Assembly: GCA_029448655.1 (NCBI GenBank) | Contig: JACCLO010000038.1 | Coordinates: 45,570-109,569, forward strand | DNA length: 64,000 bases | Direction: 5' to 3' | DNA from: Wolfiporia cocos | Taxonomy: Eukaryota > Basidiomycota > Agaricomycetes > Polyporales > Phaeolaceae | In this document: positions 62,353 to 64,000 of the stretch, piece by piece | How the letters are laid out: each line of letters starts with the position of its first letter | How positions within the stretch are numbered: the stretch's first letter is position 1 | The notes under the pieces: model-generated | Seen by the model: only the letters and a program-made list of their open reading frames with translations | What the model was told of the DNA's origin: nothing | The model's database searches: none | Made by a program: the position numbers and the translations under genes

Positions 62353-64000
62353 GAGTTGCTAAGGTGTATTTTTCGAATTCGGTTATTCTCCCCACAGAGA
62401 AAAGTTGAATCGAAGTGAAATCAAAAGTGAGGTAGCTAGCCTCGTGACGAATTTTGCGATTGGCGTGCGAAATTGTCGACTTCAATACAGGGGGGGACCG
62501 GTTGGAAACCGGTGTAGATTCGGCGATTGTGCGAGAATGCCGAATGAAGTGTGATTCTAGAAGCCTTGCGGCCTCCGCTACACTTCAAGGGAACGCGTAT
62601 TAATAGCGTGTGTCCCTTGTTTTCCTTTCCTCTAACCCAGATTGCAAGATTCAATGAAGTAATCTTGTTGCGATCTGTTTGTACATGGGTGGCTGGTGGA
62701 AACAGCGCTGTACCCAATTATTTATAGACGCTTGTCAGACGTCTCTTCCCAATCGGATGGTAATTTCCTTGTCAGGAATTCCATTACCAAAAGGGGTGCC
62801 CCCGTTCTAAGGTTCTTTGTGACATGTGACCAAATGACAGATGCTCAATAACCCGAATCCCCTTTTCAGGAGCGAAGACCGAAGTCAAACGGGCGCCGAT
62901 AGATTAAGAATCTTAATCGACTTGGTACTTAGGCATTCCCATAGTAATAATAGTTATAAGCATATGTTTGCCAAGCGTACGCGATCCTACGTCGAGTAAG
63001 GTACTAGTATCGTTTTTCGATTGACTTATTGTACCTAAGACGTAAAAGGTTGCTTTATATGTACATAAGCGACCTTAACCAGGCTAGATAACCTGGGAAC
63101 CAGCAGGTGACGCAGGATTTCCAGAGGCGAATACAAATGCTATTGGACGGTTTCTAAGCTACTTTACAAAGTAAGTAAGCTACTAGGAGCCGCCACTAAA
63201 ACTACATATTTATCTACTTATTGACTGGGATACCAGGGTACCTGAAAGAGAGCTCATCATCAGCGATCAACGCTGAGTGGTCATGTCTAACACAAGAAGA
63301 ACGGGGGCATGGTTAGGGGCGCCCTTGTCAGGACGCCGCGCGGAATTTAGCCGACAGGTGTCTTCATCGAAGCGCGCGACTTCCTTCTAGAAAGAGAGTC
63401 GGTGACTGCCAGCGCTTGATAAGCTGGGTCACATGGTTGGGAATAGGATACACAGCCCATTTCCTCGTGGAGATGAGCTGGAAAGTGGTCGCAGTATTAC
63501 ACCGCGACCGGTCCGCGCTTTAGTGGTAAGGCTTGCCATCTATAGCCACCTGGGTGTCACATCAGGGCTAAAAAACCATCCGTCGATCTAAGATCGCGCA
63601 TTCACGAGCGCTCCACACATCAAGGATGGTGGGCAACGCCGCATGCTTCCGGTGGGGCCCCAACTCGGTTTAACCCAGGCTCGCACACCGAGCTGCCCGT
63701 AGGACTTACGCTATTGGCTACCGCGAGTGACCTCGGCTGGTTTGGCCTTGCGAGCCGCACCACCTCACCACTTGGATTCCCCGAAGGAGATCCCAAGCGG
63801 GCCCCTTACGCCTGGGGGGCGGCTTTGGAAGATTCCCACACCCAACTAAGGGAATACGCCGAAGCGCATATCCCTATGGGGATCCTACTGGTAGTGTTGG
63901 GTCCCTGAACAGGGATTGCCAAGACAGGGGGCTGCGCGCACACAGGCAGACGGTCCCCTTTTCCCAATAGGCGGGTCTCAACCGCTGGCACCAGCAACCT

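Larger units (their letters stand above)
60394..64000 (-). mobile_element. Internal region of the family Y element, apparently non-coding
   Basis: By its position next to the purine tract this is the 3' internal part of a minus-strand LTR element that runs off the window. The longest frames are near 120 codons on either strand and show no gag, pol or dUTPase motif. The region has its own repeats: three structured hairpins at 60462-60676 and a 70-bp unit at 60732, 60965 and 62281. It could be a large non-autonomous (LARD-like) derivative. From about 62800 to the end I see nothing recognisable. Confidence 0.55.

Noticed and set aside
63714..63908. ORF of 64 codons near the right edge
   Set aside because: Short, no motif, upstream frame closed, and it lies antisense within the retroelement body; not supported as a gene.
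1..64000. CRISPR array, rRNA genes or bacterial insertion sequences
   Set aside because: No regularly spaced short repeats with unique spacers, no rRNA core words and no bacterial transposase motifs were seen.

Overview
The window is nuclear DNA of a basidiomycete fungus, probably an agaricomycete. The evidence is the set of roughly 50-62 nt GT..AG introns, a recognisable meiotic MutS gene (MSH4), an NRPS-like adenylating enzyme and an HpcH/HpaI-type aldolase, all embedded in a dense bed of Ty3/gypsy retrotransposons, solo LTRs, a Mutator-like (MULE) relic and small hAT-type elements. No rRNA, convincing tRNA, CRISPR or bacterial-style operon was seen. Family names come from motifs read by eye; no database search was possible.

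Layout. 1-3001: 3' part of a plus-strand gypsy element (integrase, GPY/F module, chromodomain, then a dUTPase behind one in-frame TGA, then the 3' LTR). 3002-14700: a graveyard of a MULE transposase and repeat-associated ORFs, broken by at least ten LTR insertions. Most of these have perfect target-site duplications (TSDs) and several are nested inside each other. It ends in a zinc-cluster gene split by a solo LTR. 15120-36425: the gene-bearing island, with an aldolase relic (15.1-15.9 kb, -), an adenylating enzyme (17.5-19.1 kb, -), a lunapark-like fragment, a small two-exon gene, MSH4 (25540-29296, -), a divergent RPP40-like gene (29.6-30.5 kb, +) and several unnamed spliced genes. 38-41 kb: kinase-like and other relics. 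41655-50128: a nearly complete minus-strand gypsy element with both LTRs, gag, a pol carrying dUTPase between protease and reverse transcriptase, and a third zinc-knuckle ORF. 50177-55672: hAT-type elements and LTRs in old ORFs. 55673-59299: a third gypsy element (+), cut off by a minus-strand LTR (59300-60393). The 3.6 kb to the right of that LTR is the internal part of the same minus-strand element and has no credible protein gene.

Main observations. (1) At least fourteen diverged LTRs share one module: TATA box, hairpin with a CTTAC-type loop, short spacer, second hairpin. The stem sequences change together while the loop stays constant, which is the signature of a selected structure near the transcription start. 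(2) Three copies of another hairpin with covarying stems lie inside the non-coding retroelement at 60.5 kb. (3) dUTPase has been placed at two different positions in two gypsy lineages. (4) MSH4 appears to use an 8-nt micro-exon in its P-loop. (5) Removing LTRs at their TSDs reconnects open reading frames of the interrupted genes, so the order of many insertions can be read. (6) Single-base indels cluster in some stretches and are absent from others, which suggests that residual assembly errors explain part of the apparent pseudogenisation.
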